Source of the DNA: Gp6-AA40 sp050742535
GTDB lineage: Bacteria; Acidobacteriota; Vicinamibacteria; Vicinamibacterales; UBA2999
Direction of reading: 5' to 3'
DNA length: 26,649 nucleotides
Assembly (NCBI GenBank): GCA_050742535.1
Contig: JBOGIQ010000042.1
Span: forward strand, 1-26,649
Numbering within the stretch: the stretch's first letter is position 1; each line of letters opens with the position of its first letter. Positions 1 to 6,729 of the stretch are shown in pieces. Position numbers and translations under genes: made by a program. A model generated the notes under the pieces. It was not told where the DNA came from. It worked only from the letters and a program-made list of their open reading frames with translations, and did no database searches.

Positions 1-1055
1 GGCGTGGCGGCGGCGAATTCGAAGGACCCATTCGCGCCGACCGCCGTCGTCAATGCGCCGACGATCGGTCCTCTCATCTCGACGGTTGCCGGTCTGCCGA
101 GCCCGGCGATCGTCCCTTTGATGCGCGGAAGGTCGCGCGGCGCCTCGATCGTGACCACGAGGCCGGTGATATCCGCGCTGCCCACCGTCAGGCCCTGCGA
201 GATGTCCTGCGATCCCTGCCGTGCCGCGCTCAGTCGGTAACCGGCCGACATCGCGCTGAACTCGAACCGATGGCGCGCGGCGTGCGCACGGGCCGTGAAT
301 GTGCCGTCGGGGTTGATCGTGACCGGGACGTAGCTTCTGTCCGTTACGAGCGCGAGCAGTCCTTTCGGAATCGGACCGCCTGACGTCACCACGCGTCCGC
401 TGACCGAATGCGTGGGCGGCCGCTTGATCTCGAGCGCGGTGGCGTCGGCGTCGCGAAGATCGACGGCCAGCGATCCGAATCCAGGCGGGGTGGGGAAGAG
501 GCTGACGAGATAGCGCCCGGCCGGAACGCGTCCGAACACGAACCGGCCGTCAGCTCCCACCACGATCTCGGCAACCTCGGCGAGACTCGTCCCGGACAGC
601 ACGGCGATTTCGCCCGCATCGGCGGCCGGCGGCGGCGTGACGCGCCCGCTGACTTGCGCGCCGGTGGGCGTGACCATCCTGATGTCGACGGCGGCCGGCT
701 TATCGGCCGTCACCGTCACCGCGGACGCGCGGAGCCAGTCGGTCTCCTTGGGGTAGTAGGTGCCGACACCGATGAGACCGGCGGCAATCAGATAGTCGCC
801 CGGGGGAAGGTTGGTCAGGCGGTAGCGCCCAAGATCGTCGGTCTGCGTCACGCGCGTGGGCGCCGGCGGCACGTAGTAATTCAGTCCCTCACGCGCCCGT
901 GGTGGCGGCGCGGGAATCGCGGCCACGCGGACCGCCGTGGCCGGAGCGCCATCGCGAGTCAGGATCTGACCAGTGACGACACCGGGAGCGACGGCGCCGC
1001 GGCCGCCGGGTGCACCCTGCAGCGCAAGACCAAGAGCGAGTACGAGAGCAATCAC
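1..1055 (-). CDS. Secreted protein with repeated carboxypeptidase-regulatory-like domains (5' part; runs off the window)
   Basis: The frame is open from a GTG at 1055 to the window edge (351 codons seen), with an in-frame TGA four codons upstream, so GTG is the first possible start. The N-terminus (VIALVLALGLALQGAP) looks like a short signal peptide, though it lacks a basic n-region. At least three beta-sandwich-like units follow. Their entry motifs are VTGQILTRDG (about residue 27), VSGRVTPPP (about 135) and VSGRVVTSGG (about 220), and they have recurring turns such as DLGRYRLTNLPPGDYLIAAG and DGRFVFGRVPAGRYLV. This pattern is typical of carboxypeptidase-regulatory-like/CnaB-like domains in acidobacterial secreted or TonB-dependent proteins. 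The C-terminal part is missing, so a receptor barrel or enzyme domain cannot be excluded. A GGAG lies about 14 nt upstream, a weak ribosome site. Confidence 0.75.
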   Translation of the reverse strand, partial: MIALVLALGLALQGAPGGRGAVAPGVVTGQILTRDGAPATAVRVAAIPAPPPRAREGLNYYVPPAPTRVTQTDDLGRYRLTNLPPGDYLIAAGLIGVGTYYPKETDWLRASAVTVTADKPAAVDIRMVTPTGAQVSGRVTPPPAADAGEIAVLSGTSLAEVAEIVVGADGRFVFGRVPAGRYLVSLFPTPPGFGSLAVDLRDADATALEIKRPPTHSVSGRVVTSGGPIPKGLLALVTDRSYVPVTINPDGTFTARAHAARHRFEFSAMSAGYRLSAARQGSQDISQGLTVGSADITGLVVTIEAPRDLPRIKGTIAGLGRPATVEMRGPIVGALTTAVGANGSFEFAAAT

Positions 1056-1168
1056 GGCTGCCGATCATACTCCGCAGCCCGCGGTGTGTCCGTGAAGACG
1101 ACTGAACAGCGGTTGGCGATCACTTACTCCTGTGCCCTGGGGCCTGAGGCGTGATTCCTGCATCGAAC

Positions 1169-1224
1169 CCAGGCAACTTAGGCTACCCCAGGCTACCCAG
1201 GCTACCCAGGCAACCTAGGTGGCC
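1169..1224. repeat. Tandem nonamer repeat, family C (copy 1)
   Basis: Roughly six degenerate 9-10 bp units of the form CCAGGCTAC / CCAGGCAAC follow one another. Read on the other strand they are GTTGCCTGG-type units, the same as the array at 3435-3506, so the two arrays are in opposite orientation on either side of the M1 peptidase gene. Confidence 0.8.
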
Positions 1225-1236
1225 ACTCAGCTACCC

Positions 1237-1243
1237 AAGGAGG
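1237..1243 (+). promoter_or_regulatory. Strong Shine-Dalgarno AAGGAGG for the gene at 1248
   Basis: AAGGAGG lies 4 nt before the GTG at 1248. It is the main reason for accepting the small gene and its GTG start. Confidence 0.7.
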
Positions 1244-1247
1244 CAAC

Positions 1248-1478
1248 GTGGACAAGCTGAACGACCCCATTCCACTTCAGACTCGTCCGTCGGGGCGGCA
1301 GGCAGGCTATGCCGAATGGATCGCATTGGGCGCCGTTGCGGCGGGAACTGTCGGCGCCATCGTCGGCATGGCCACCTGCCGGCACAGCGGGGCGAGGAGC
1401 CACGACGACCGCGAACCGATGGATCCGGAGACGCTGACGGCGCCTCACGGCGACAAGCTGAGGGGCGCGGTTGTCTAG
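1248..1478 (+). CDS. Small single-pass membrane protein of unknown function
   Basis: 76 residues from a GTG start with a strong AAGGAGG 4 nt upstream. Residues about 24-43 (WIALGAVAAGTVGAIVGMAT) form one Gly/Ala-rich transmembrane segment, between a polar N-terminus and a charged 33-residue C-terminal tail (HDDREPMDPETL). No family is recognised. It is convergent with the M1 peptidase gene and ends inside a small CCTAGG-rich repeat. The call rests on the ribosome site and the membrane segment. The protein could be an unannotated lineage-specific small membrane protein. Confidence 0.55.
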   Translation: MDKLNDPIPLQTRPSGRQAGYAEWIALGAVAAGTVGAIVGMATCRHSGARSHDDREPMDPETLTAPHGDKLRGAVV

Positions 1479-1480
1479 AA

Positions 1481-1501
1481 CAGCCTAGGGACGGCCTAGG
1501 A
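1481..1501. repeat. Short CCTAGG-containing repeat, family C (copy 2)
   Basis: Two units of the form GCCTAGGGAC / GCCTAGGAAC. The TAG stop codon of the M1 peptidase (1496-1498, minus strand) lies inside the second unit, so the repeat contributes the end of that reading frame. Confidence 0.5.
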
Positions 1502-3418
1502 ACTGCCCTTCACGGACCCGGACACGATCGGATCGAGCGTGTTCGTCGACATCGCGTGGTAGAGCGGGCGCGCCCGGGCGTAGATCCGGCGCGCGTCCTC
1601 CTTGCCCCAGTCGGTCTTCATCAGATCTTCATAGAGCGGCTTCAGGAACTTGCGTCGCCCCTGCGAGGTGAGGAACCGCTCGAGCGCCGGCATGGCCGGC
1701 TCGTACCGGTTTCGAATCGCGACGCGCAGCCAGGCGAACAGCACTTCAGCGTTGCGGCGGTCGCTGAAGCGGAACGTGCGATCCAGATCTGCGAGCTGGG
1801 CGGGCGTCAGCGTGTCGGGCAGCGACCCGACGAAGTGCTGCCACTCCTGCGTGCTCCACGACGATGCGCTCTTGATGGCGGCGGCCGGCGCGCCCGCCGT
1901 GAATGCCTTGATGTCCTGCTCGACGCGCGCGAGCGCGTCTGATGACGGAACGACGGCGTTGTCGGGCAGCCCGGGCTGATAGAGCCACTCCTGCACCTTC
2001 AACCGTTCCTCGAGCTGCCGATCCCCCTTCAAGAGGTGCTGGCGGAGATCCTCGAAGAACTCCGCGGTGGTAATCGACTGGAAGGCATGGCGGTCGAAGT
2101 AGCCGCGCAGGAAGCTGTCGAACCGATCGCGTCCCACCGCTGCTTCGATCGTGCGGAGGAACGTGGCGCCCTTCTCGTACGCGATATCGGTCACCGCATC
2201 GTCCGGGTCGCGCCCGGCGAGATCCTGGTTGAGGATGGTGTCCTTGTGCGTGGGCCCGAGGCGCTTGATCTCGGTGTCCAGCGAGCGCCGGTCGAGGACC
2301 TGCAGCATCCGCGCGCGGTCCGCGCCGTAGAGGACTTCCATCAGCCTGTTTTCGACGTACGTGGTGAAGCCTTCGTTCAGCCAGAATCCGCTCCACGTGG
2401 CGTTGGTCACGAGGTTGCCCGACCAGGAGTGTGCCAGCTCGTGGGCGATGAGCGAGACGAGCGAACGGTCGCCGGCGATGATCGTCGGCGTGGCGAAGGT
2501 GAGACGCGGGTTCTCCATGCCGCCGAGCGGGAAGGACGGCGGCAGGACGAGCACGTCGAACCGTCCCCAGCGGTACGGCCCGAGCAGCGATTCCGCGGCG
2601 GTGACCATCTTCTCGAGATCGATGAGCTCGTTTGCCGCCGCGTCGAGCATGGCCGGCTCCGTGTAGACACCCGTCCGCGGCCCGACCTGGCGGTAGGCAA
2701 GGTCGCCGACCCCGATGGCGATGAGATAGGGAGGCACCGGATGCGTCAGCCGGAATTCGAAGGCGCGGCCCGTCGCGGTTTCCGTGCCCTTCGGCGTGAG
2801 CTGTTCGGCGCTCATCACGGCGTGCAGATCGCGCGGTACCGTGATGCGCGCGGAGTAGGTCTGGCGCACGCCCGGCGAGTCCTGCGTTGGGATCCACGTG
2901 CGCGTGAAAATCGCCTGACCCTGCGAGTACAGGTAGGGACGCTTGCTACCGGCCGTCTGCGTTGGCTGCAGCCACTGCAGCGCGCCCGCTTCGGGACTCG
3001 TGCGGTAGGCGATAGTGATTTCGGAGACGTTCGGCGGCAGATCGACCGTCAGCGGCCGGCCAAGGATCTTGTCTTCGCCGCCAAGCGCGAACTTGAGATC
3101 GCTGCCGCCGCCGCTGATGCGCTGGATGTCGAGCCCCTTGGTATCGAGCACCACCTGGTTTGCCGAAGGCTTCCGCTGCAGCTTGAGCGTCGCGGTTCCG
3201 CTGAGCACGCGGGCGTCGAAGTCGGCGGTGAGGTCGAGCGCGACATGCGTCACGCGCGCTTCGTCAGGCCGGGCGTAGCTATGGATGTCGCGTTCCTGAG
3301 CTGTGGTCGTCGTCACGGGTCGATCCGTTTCCGCGGGCGGCCCAGTCTTCCCGCAGCCGATGGCGATCGTGCCAATGGCCGAGGCCAGAGCCAGCGCCGC
3401 AGGCGCATACCTGAACAT
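1496..3418 (-). CDS. M1 family metallopeptidase (leukotriene-A4-hydrolase/aminopeptidase-like), lipoprotein
   Basis: A 640-residue zinc aminopeptidase predicted to be exported and lipid-anchored. MFRYAPAALALASAIGTIAIGC gives an N-terminal hydrophobic segment ending in a lipobox-like AIGC. The GGMENP substrate motif (PLGGMENPRLTF) precedes the zinc site HELAH at residues 326-330, with the third ligand E349 in NEGFTTYVE at the usual 18-residue spacing. The C-terminal helical part (PLYEDLMKTDWGKEDARRIYARARPLYH) matches the Leuk-A4-hydrolase C-terminal domain, so both domains and the length fit the family. The frame stays open 72 codons further upstream, but that stretch translates the nonamer repeat (PRQPRQP units) and palindromes, so I start at the methionine before the lipoprotein signal. 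It probably trims peptides in the periplasm or at the cell surface. Confidence 0.92.
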   Translation of the reverse strand: MFRYAPAALALASAIGTIAIGCGKTGPPAETDRPVTTTTAQERDIHSYARPDEARVTHVALDLTADFDARVLSGTATLKLQRKPSANQVVLDTKGLDIQRISGGGSDLKFALGGEDKILGRPLTVDLPPNVSEITIAYRTSPEAGALQWLQPTQTAGSKRPYLYSQGQAIFTRTWIPTQDSPGVRQTYSARITVPRDLHAVMSAEQLTPKGTETATGRAFEFRLTHPVPPYLIAIGVGDLAYRQVGPRTGVYTEPAMLDAAANELIDLEKMVTAAESLLGPYRWGRFDVLVLPPSFPLGGMENPRLTFATPTIIAGDRSLVSLIAHELAHSWSGNLVTNATWSGFWLNEGFTTYVENRLMEVLYGADRARMLQVLDRRSLDTEIKRLGPTHKDTILNQDLAGRDPDDAVTDIAYEKGATFLRTIEAAVGRDRFDSFLRGYFDRHAFQSITTAEFFEDLRQHLLKGDRQLEERLKVQEWLYQPGLPDNAVVPSSDALARVEQDIKAFTAGAPAAAIKSASSWSTQEWQHFVGSLPDTLTPAQLADLDRTFRFSDRRNAEVLFAWLRVAIRNRYEPAMPALERFLTSQGRRKFLKPLYEDLMKTDWGKEDARRIYARARPLYHAMSTNTLDPIVSGSVKGSS

Positions 3419-3434
3419 GCGTCGATTGTATCGA

Positions 3435-3506
3435 GGTTGCCTGGGTGGCCTGGGTTGCCTGGGTTGCCTGGGTTGCCTGGGGGGCCTAGGTTGCCTGGGT
3501 TGCCTG
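3435..3506. repeat. Tandem nonamer repeat, family C (copy 3), eight units
   Basis: Eight consecutive 9-bp units, mostly GTTGCCTGG with variants GTGGCCTGG and GGGGCCTAG. They lie just upstream of the M1 peptidase start (3418) in opposite orientation to the array at 1169-1224. Nine is a multiple of three, so the array stays open as a fake Pro-Arg-Gln repeat peptide on the minus strand. Confidence 0.9.
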
Positions 3507-3533
3507 GGGCATGCTGTCTGCTTCCCGATCGTC

Positions 3534-3558
3534 GAGTCCGGCTTCAGCCGGATTCGCA
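3534..3558. repeat. Palindromic element, family A (subtype 1), intergenic copy
   Basis: Core palindrome TCCGGCTTCAGCCGGA preceded by GTCGAG. The same core is found inside two coding genes at 9258-9281 and 11079-11102. Here it is tandem with a related palindrome 8 nt downstream. Confidence 0.85.
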
Positions 3559-3561
3559 TCG

Positions 3562-3590
3562 TAGTGTCCGCCTTCAGGCGGACCTCAAAG
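3562..3590. repeat. Palindromic element, family A (subtype 2)
   Basis: GTCCGCCTTCAGGCGGAC palindrome directly upstream of the ribosome-binding site of the gene at 3600. It has the same CTTCAG centre as subtype 1 with different flanking stems (CCGCC/GGCGG instead of CCGG/CCGG). Confidence 0.8.
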
Positions 3591-3599
3591 GAGCCAACC

Positions 3600-3836
3600 A
3601 TGCCGCGAGGAGACAAGGACAAATACACCGACAAGCAGAAGCGTCAGGCTGAGCATATCGAGGAGGGCTACCGCGAGCGCGGCCTTTCCGAGGGAGAAGC
3701 GGAGCGGCGGGCGTGGGCCACGGTGAATGCCGTTCACGGAGGCGGCGAAAAACGCGGTGGCGGCGGCTATGGCAAGGCGGAAAACCGTGAGCCGATGAGG
3801 AAGGGCGGCCGGAAAGCGAGCTCGAAAAAGCGCTAA
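3600..3836 (+). CDS. Small basic protein of the so-called plasmid stabilization protein-like family
   Basis: 78 residues from the ATG at 3600, with AAAGGAG 6 nt upstream. The conserved core is KYTDKQKRQAEHIEEGY followed by RGLSEGEAERRAWATVNAVHGGGEKRGGGG, then a Lys/Arg/Gly-rich tail. From memory, this core is widespread in soil bacteria as a short protein often labelled plasmid stabilization protein, but the true function is unknown and the name should not be over-read. There is no toxin or partner gene next to it. Two family-A palindromes sit immediately before its ribosome site, so any transcript from upstream would carry two hairpins in its leader. Confidence 0.75.
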   Translation: MPRGDKDKYTDKQKRQAEHIEEGYRERGLSEGEAERRAWATVNAVHGGGEKRGGGGYGKAENREPMRKGGRKASSKKR

Positions 3837-3846
3837 TCTAAGCGCG

Positions 3847-4530
3847 ATGAATCCGGCTCCGCGATGGGCCACGGCTTGTGGCCTCGCCGCTTTGACCCTC
3901 TTCGTCTCGCTGGTTGCCCAGCAACCAGGCGTTCACCCGGTCAGCGGCCGTGTCTACGCGTTGCCGATGGGCGTTGCCGGCGCTCCCTGGCTCGACCGGC
4001 GGGAGCGAGAACTGGAGGAAGACCCCGATCTGGCGATGCGGTTGATCAGGGTCCAGCGCGGTTCCACGGTGGCTGATCTCGGCGCGGGTTCCGGCTATTT
4101 CACGGTCCGCCTGGCGCGCGCGGTTGGCAACGAGGGCAAGGTGTACGCGGTGGACATCCAGCCAGGAATGCTGACGCTGCTGCAGCAGGCGGTGACGCGT
4201 CAGCGGCTCACGAACGTCATCCCGGTCCTTGGCGCGCCGGACGATCCACGGCTTCCAGCAGAGTCTCTCGACCTCGTGCTGATGGTGGACGTGTATCACG
4301 AGCTGGCGGCGCCGCAAGTGACGCTGGGGCACGTGAAGCGCGCGCTGAAGCCCGGCGGTCGCCTCGTGCTGCTCGAGTATCGGGCGGAGGATCCTGATGT
4401 GCCGATTCTTCGCGAGCACAAGATGACCAAGGCGCAGGTGAAGCTCGAGGTCGAGCACGAAGGCTTCAAGCAACAGCGCGTCTACGACGATCTGCCGCGC
4501 CAGCACCTCATCGTTTTCACGCGCCCCTGA
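3847..4530 (+). CDS. Exported class I SAM-dependent methyltransferase
   Basis: 227 residues. The N-terminus MNPAPRWATACGLAALTLFVSLVAQQ is a signal peptide or membrane anchor. The Rossmann methyltransferase fold follows: motif I VADLGAGSGYFTVRLA (about residues 75-90), the acidic ribose-binding residue in VYAVDIQ, LDLVLMVDVYHEL as motif II/III, and LKPGGRLVLLEY as the post-motif. This fits the Methyltransf_11/31 type common as exported proteins in Acidobacteriota and related phyla. The substrate is unknown. It follows the small basic gene by 10 nt without a visible Shine-Dalgarno and may be co-transcribed. An exported location is unusual because SAM is cytoplasmic, so membrane anchoring facing inward is possible. 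Confidence 0.85.
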   Translation: MNPAPRWATACGLAALTLFVSLVAQQPGVHPVSGRVYALPMGVAGAPWLDRRERELEEDPDLAMRLIRVQRGSTVADLGAGSGYFTVRLARAVGNEGKVYAVDIQPGMLTLLQQAVTRQRLTNVIPVLGAPDDPRLPAESLDLVLMVDVYHELAAPQVTLGHVKRALKPGGRLVLLEYRAEDPDVPILREHKMTKAQVKLEVEHEGFKQQRVYDDLPRQHLIVFTRP

Positions 4531-4546
4531 GCCGATCGGGCTGGCG

Positions 4547-4575
4547 TTTACACCTTCGGTGGCAGGAGGTGTGAA
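4547..4575 (+). promoter_or_regulatory. Possible hairpin sequestering the ribosome site of the zinc-knuckle gene
   Basis: TTTACACCT (4547-4555) can pair with AGGTGTGAA (4567-4575) over nine positions, one of them a U-G wobble, with an 11-nt loop. The 3' arm contains the last three bases of the AGGAGG Shine-Dalgarno (4564-4569) and reaches the A of the ATG at 4575. Control of translation by this hairpin is inference only. Confidence 0.4.
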
Positions 4576-5126
4576 TGACGCCCGGACTAGTCTGCCTCAT
4601 CTGGGGCCATGCGGTCGACAACCACGTGTTCGCGGATCACGGACGCGCCTGCACGCGCTGCGGCAAGGCGCTGTTGCGGGACGACCCGGCGCCGGTGCGT
4701 ATCGGGCACACCTTGTCGTGTTTCCTGCGCCATCACACCTACGAACCGGTCGGTGCACGCGACGGACACATGGAATACGCGTGCGTGCGGTGCGGCCACC
4801 CGCTGTTGTTTCCGCAAAACGCGGATCCGTACAACGCCCGAAACCGGTTCCAGAAACGCGTCAGGTATCTGTGCGGGCTGTTCGGACACCAGGTGCATCG
4901 AGTCGCGGAGCGCAACGGCGGCGTCGAGTACGCCTGTCACTGCGGCCACAGCTTCGTCCATCAGCCCGACCGCAAGTCGCTGGTCCGTCATCCGATGGCG
5001 TGCGTGCTGCTCGGACACTGGGTGTCGTTCGTCCGTCCACGCGGCCACTTCAGCGAGTACGCCTGCGTGACGTGCGGCCATCCGTTTTTGTTTGCCCGAC
5101 GCCGCACGCTTCGCGCGGCTGCGTGA
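4575..5126 (+). CDS. Protein of four tandem CX4H...CX2C zinc-knuckle-like repeats
   Basis: 183 residues, start supported by AGGAGG 5 nt upstream. Four units share the plan C-x4-H, about 14-16 residues, C-x2-C-G-[HK]-x-x-L. Ligands are C7/H12/C26/C29, C49/H54/C70/C73, C100/H105/C121/C123 and C143/H148/C164/C167. Units 2-4 share EYAC just before or at the first Cys of the pair, and units 2 and 4 share the CGHP..LF ending. Unit 3 has CHC (one residue between cysteines), the only deviation. Four Cys/His ligands per unit strongly suggest four metal sites. The single-unit plan is reminiscent of DUF1660-type small prophage proteins (from memory), but a four-unit version is not one I recognise. No signal peptide, so cytoplasmic; possible roles are nucleic-acid or protein binding, not shown. 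Confidence 0.8.
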   Translation: MTPGLVCLIWGHAVDNHVFADHGRACTRCGKALLRDDPAPVRIGHTLSCFLRHHTYEPVGARDGHMEYACVRCGHPLLFPQNADPYNARNRFQKRVRYLCGLFGHQVHRVAERNGGVEYACHCGHSFVHQPDRKSLVRHPMACVLLGHWVSFVRPRGHFSEYACVTCGHPFLFARRRTLRAAA

Positions 5127-5543
5127 TTTGCGCGAAGCCCTCGCGAGGCCTGCCGCGGGCAAGCCTACTCGCGGCTCCGGGTTCGCGACGTGGAAAATCG
5201 AGCCCTCCGGCATGGGCTGGCGGGTACGTCGTCGCCTTGGGTGATCCGTGCGACAGCCTTCAAATCGTGTGTGGTAGTCGGGCGTGTCGATCGTCATTGG
5301 CAATAGCAGCGGCGCCGCCGCAACAACGCCTCCGGGCTCGATTTTCGATCTTCGCTGATCACGCCGCTCACAAGTCGCCGCGCGCGGGCTTGCCCGCGGC
5401 ATGCCTTCAAGTAGTAACGACTCCGTGTGCCCGATGACCGAAGCGTAGTCAGCACCAACAGGCTGACCGGCGAAACGCTGGTAACTGGACGGCCTGATTT
5501 CTGCTGGTAAACGGCCGAACGTAACCCGTCGGAGCCTGATCTG
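5127..5543. other. Gene-free stretch holding repeat element B1
   Basis: 417 bases without a credible gene. Most is the family-B element at 5147-5405. The remaining 138 bases before 5544 show no recognised feature apart from a GGAG about 9 nt upstream of the ATG at 5544. Confidence 0.7.
5147..5405 (+). mobile_element. Family B terminal-inverted-repeat element, copy B1 (MITE-like)
   Basis: About 259 bp. Left end GGCCTGCCGCGGGCAAGCCT and right end GGGCTTGCCCGCGGCATGCC are near-perfect inverted repeats. Inside the left end lie GCTCCGGGTTCGCGACGTGG and AAAATCG. Inside the right end lie CTTCGCTGATCACG and CTCACAAGTCGC. These internal blocks recur in all complete copies (6541-6711, 14403-14638, 14953-15206). 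The centre resembles that of B4 (GTCGCCTTG..TGATCCG.GCGACAGCC). No protein is encoded. Confidence 0.75.
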
Positions 5544-6507
5544 ATGATGCGTCGGCTGCATGTTTGGTTTGTCATTTCACTGCTCAGCATCTGTACGACC
5601 GCGAGCGCGCAACCCGCGCCCGTGCCGCCGGACGCCCTTATCAGCCTCGAGCGAACGTCCTGCGACGGCCCATGTCCCAGCTATTCCGTCACAATCGACT
5701 CACGCGGTACGGTCACTTACGTGGGTGAGCGGTCCGTTCGGATTACCGGCCGCCGAATCGGGCAGATCCCGCCCGTGGCTGTCGGCACGCTACTGGCTCG
5801 CGCGGCGCAGATCGGTTTCTTCGCGATGCGCGACGCCTACCGCGTGATCGAACATCCGGATGGCACGGTGACAGCCGTAAGCGACCTGCCGACCAGGATC
5901 GTCTCAGTCACCGCCAACGGGCGCACGAAACGAGTGGAGAACTACGTTGCCGGACCGGATTCTCTTGAGGAATTCGAGCGCGAGATCGACAACGCTGCCG
6001 GAACAACACGATGGGCGTTCATCGACGAGGGCGCGCTGGAGACCTCGTAAGGACGGGTTGGTCTGCGGCGCGAGCGAGGAAGGCGCAGCGCTCTTGCAGA
6101 AGGCGATTGAACGCGATGATGTGCCGATCGCACGCCGATTGATCGAGTTGGGTGCCGATCTCGACGGTCCGAGGGAGAACCGATTGCCGCCACTCGTTTC
6201 GGCGCTGTCTGCAGGTATGGTGAACCTGCTGCTAAAGGCTGGAGCCGATCCGCATGAGCGGCCAGTCGGGAAGGTCGGCGCCGACGCCGCATGCCGCGGT
6301 AACTGGCGGGTCGTCAGAGTGCTGCTCAACGCAGGGGCCGATCCGCTCGGCGGCTCGTCCGTGCAGTCTGCCCTCGACTGCGCGCGGCGCGCACGCGCCG
6401 ACGAATCGAATCGCCCGCGAACGGTGCTCGATCGCGGCCGGCCGACCATTGCGGATTTCGATCAGATCATGGCGCAGCTCGAGGCCGCCGAGAAGCGCAA
6501 ACCGTAG
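5544..6507 (+). pseudogene. DUF6438-ankyrin protein gene broken by two apparent 1-base deletions
   Basis: The first frame (5544-6050, 168 aa) has a signal peptide (MMRRLHVWFVISLLSICTTASAQ) and a DUF6438-like core (ISLERTSCDGPCPSYSVTIDSRG...VTYVGE). It stops at TAA 6048-6050. Immediately after, another frame encodes ankyrin-like repeats to 6507: ALLQKAIERDDVPIARRLIELGADLDG, LVSALSAGMVNLLLKAGADP and NWRVVRVLLNAGADPLGG. The intermediate frame reads LVRTGWSA across the break. Restoring one G near 6041 and one near 6068 would give continuous EGALEDLVRTGWSAGASEEG. That is two losses in G-rich runs within 30 nt, so either real decay or sequencing indels. The intact product would be an exported protein of about 320 aa. 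Family-B elements lie on both sides. Confidence 0.7.
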
Positions 6508-6729
6508 CGCATATGTGTGATTAATGTAGTCACTGTCGAAGGCATGCCGCTGGCAGGCCTGAGCGCGAGCGACTTGTGAGCGACGTGATCAGCGAAGACC
6601 GCAAATCGGGCCTGCAGGCGTGGTTGCGTCGTCGCCGCCAGTCCATGCCGGAGGGCTTGATTTTGCACGTCGCGAACCCGGAGCCGCGAGCAGGCTTGGC
6701 CGCGGCATGCCTCCTAGATCACGTGGCCA
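6508..6729. other. Gene-free stretch holding repeat element B2
   Basis: Almost all of it is the inverted family-B copy at 6541-6711. It ends only 18 bp from the stop codon of the amidohydrolase gene on the minus strand. Confidence 0.7.
6541..6711 (-). mobile_element. Family B element, copy B2 (short form, reverse orientation)
   Basis: About 171 bp. Ends are GGCATGCCGCTGGCAGGCCTG and, reverse-complemented, GGCATGCCGCGGCCAAGCCT, the same terminal class as B1. Internal blocks CGACTTGTGAGCGACGTGAT, CAGCGAAG, GCACGTCGCGAACCCGGAGC and CGCGAGCAGGC are the reverse complements of those in B1, B3 and B4. The central GTCGCCTTG..GACAGCC block of B1/B4 is absent, so this is a short form. It lies inverted relative to B1 across the broken DUF6438-ankyrin gene. 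Confidence 0.7.

Larger units (their letters stand above)
1056..1247. other. Intergenic stretch with nonamer repeat
   Basis: No convincing gene. The right half is the tandem nonamer repeat at 1169-1224, followed by the ribosome-binding site of the gene that starts at 1248. Confidence 0.5.

Noticed and set aside
3435..3506. CRISPR array
   Set aside because: Units are 9 bp with no spacers, and no cas genes are present.
3419..3634. 72-codon N-terminal extension of the M1 peptidase
   Set aside because: It translates tandem nonamers and palindromes, and the lipoprotein signal starts at 3418.
2036..3652. A 538-codon plus-strand open frame
   Set aside because: Shadow of the M1 peptidase on the other strand; no domains, and it reads through the nonamer repeat and palindromes.
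3600..3836. Toxin-antitoxin or plasmid maintenance module
   Set aside because: Only the family nickname points that way; there is no partner gene, and such proteins are commonly chromosomal.
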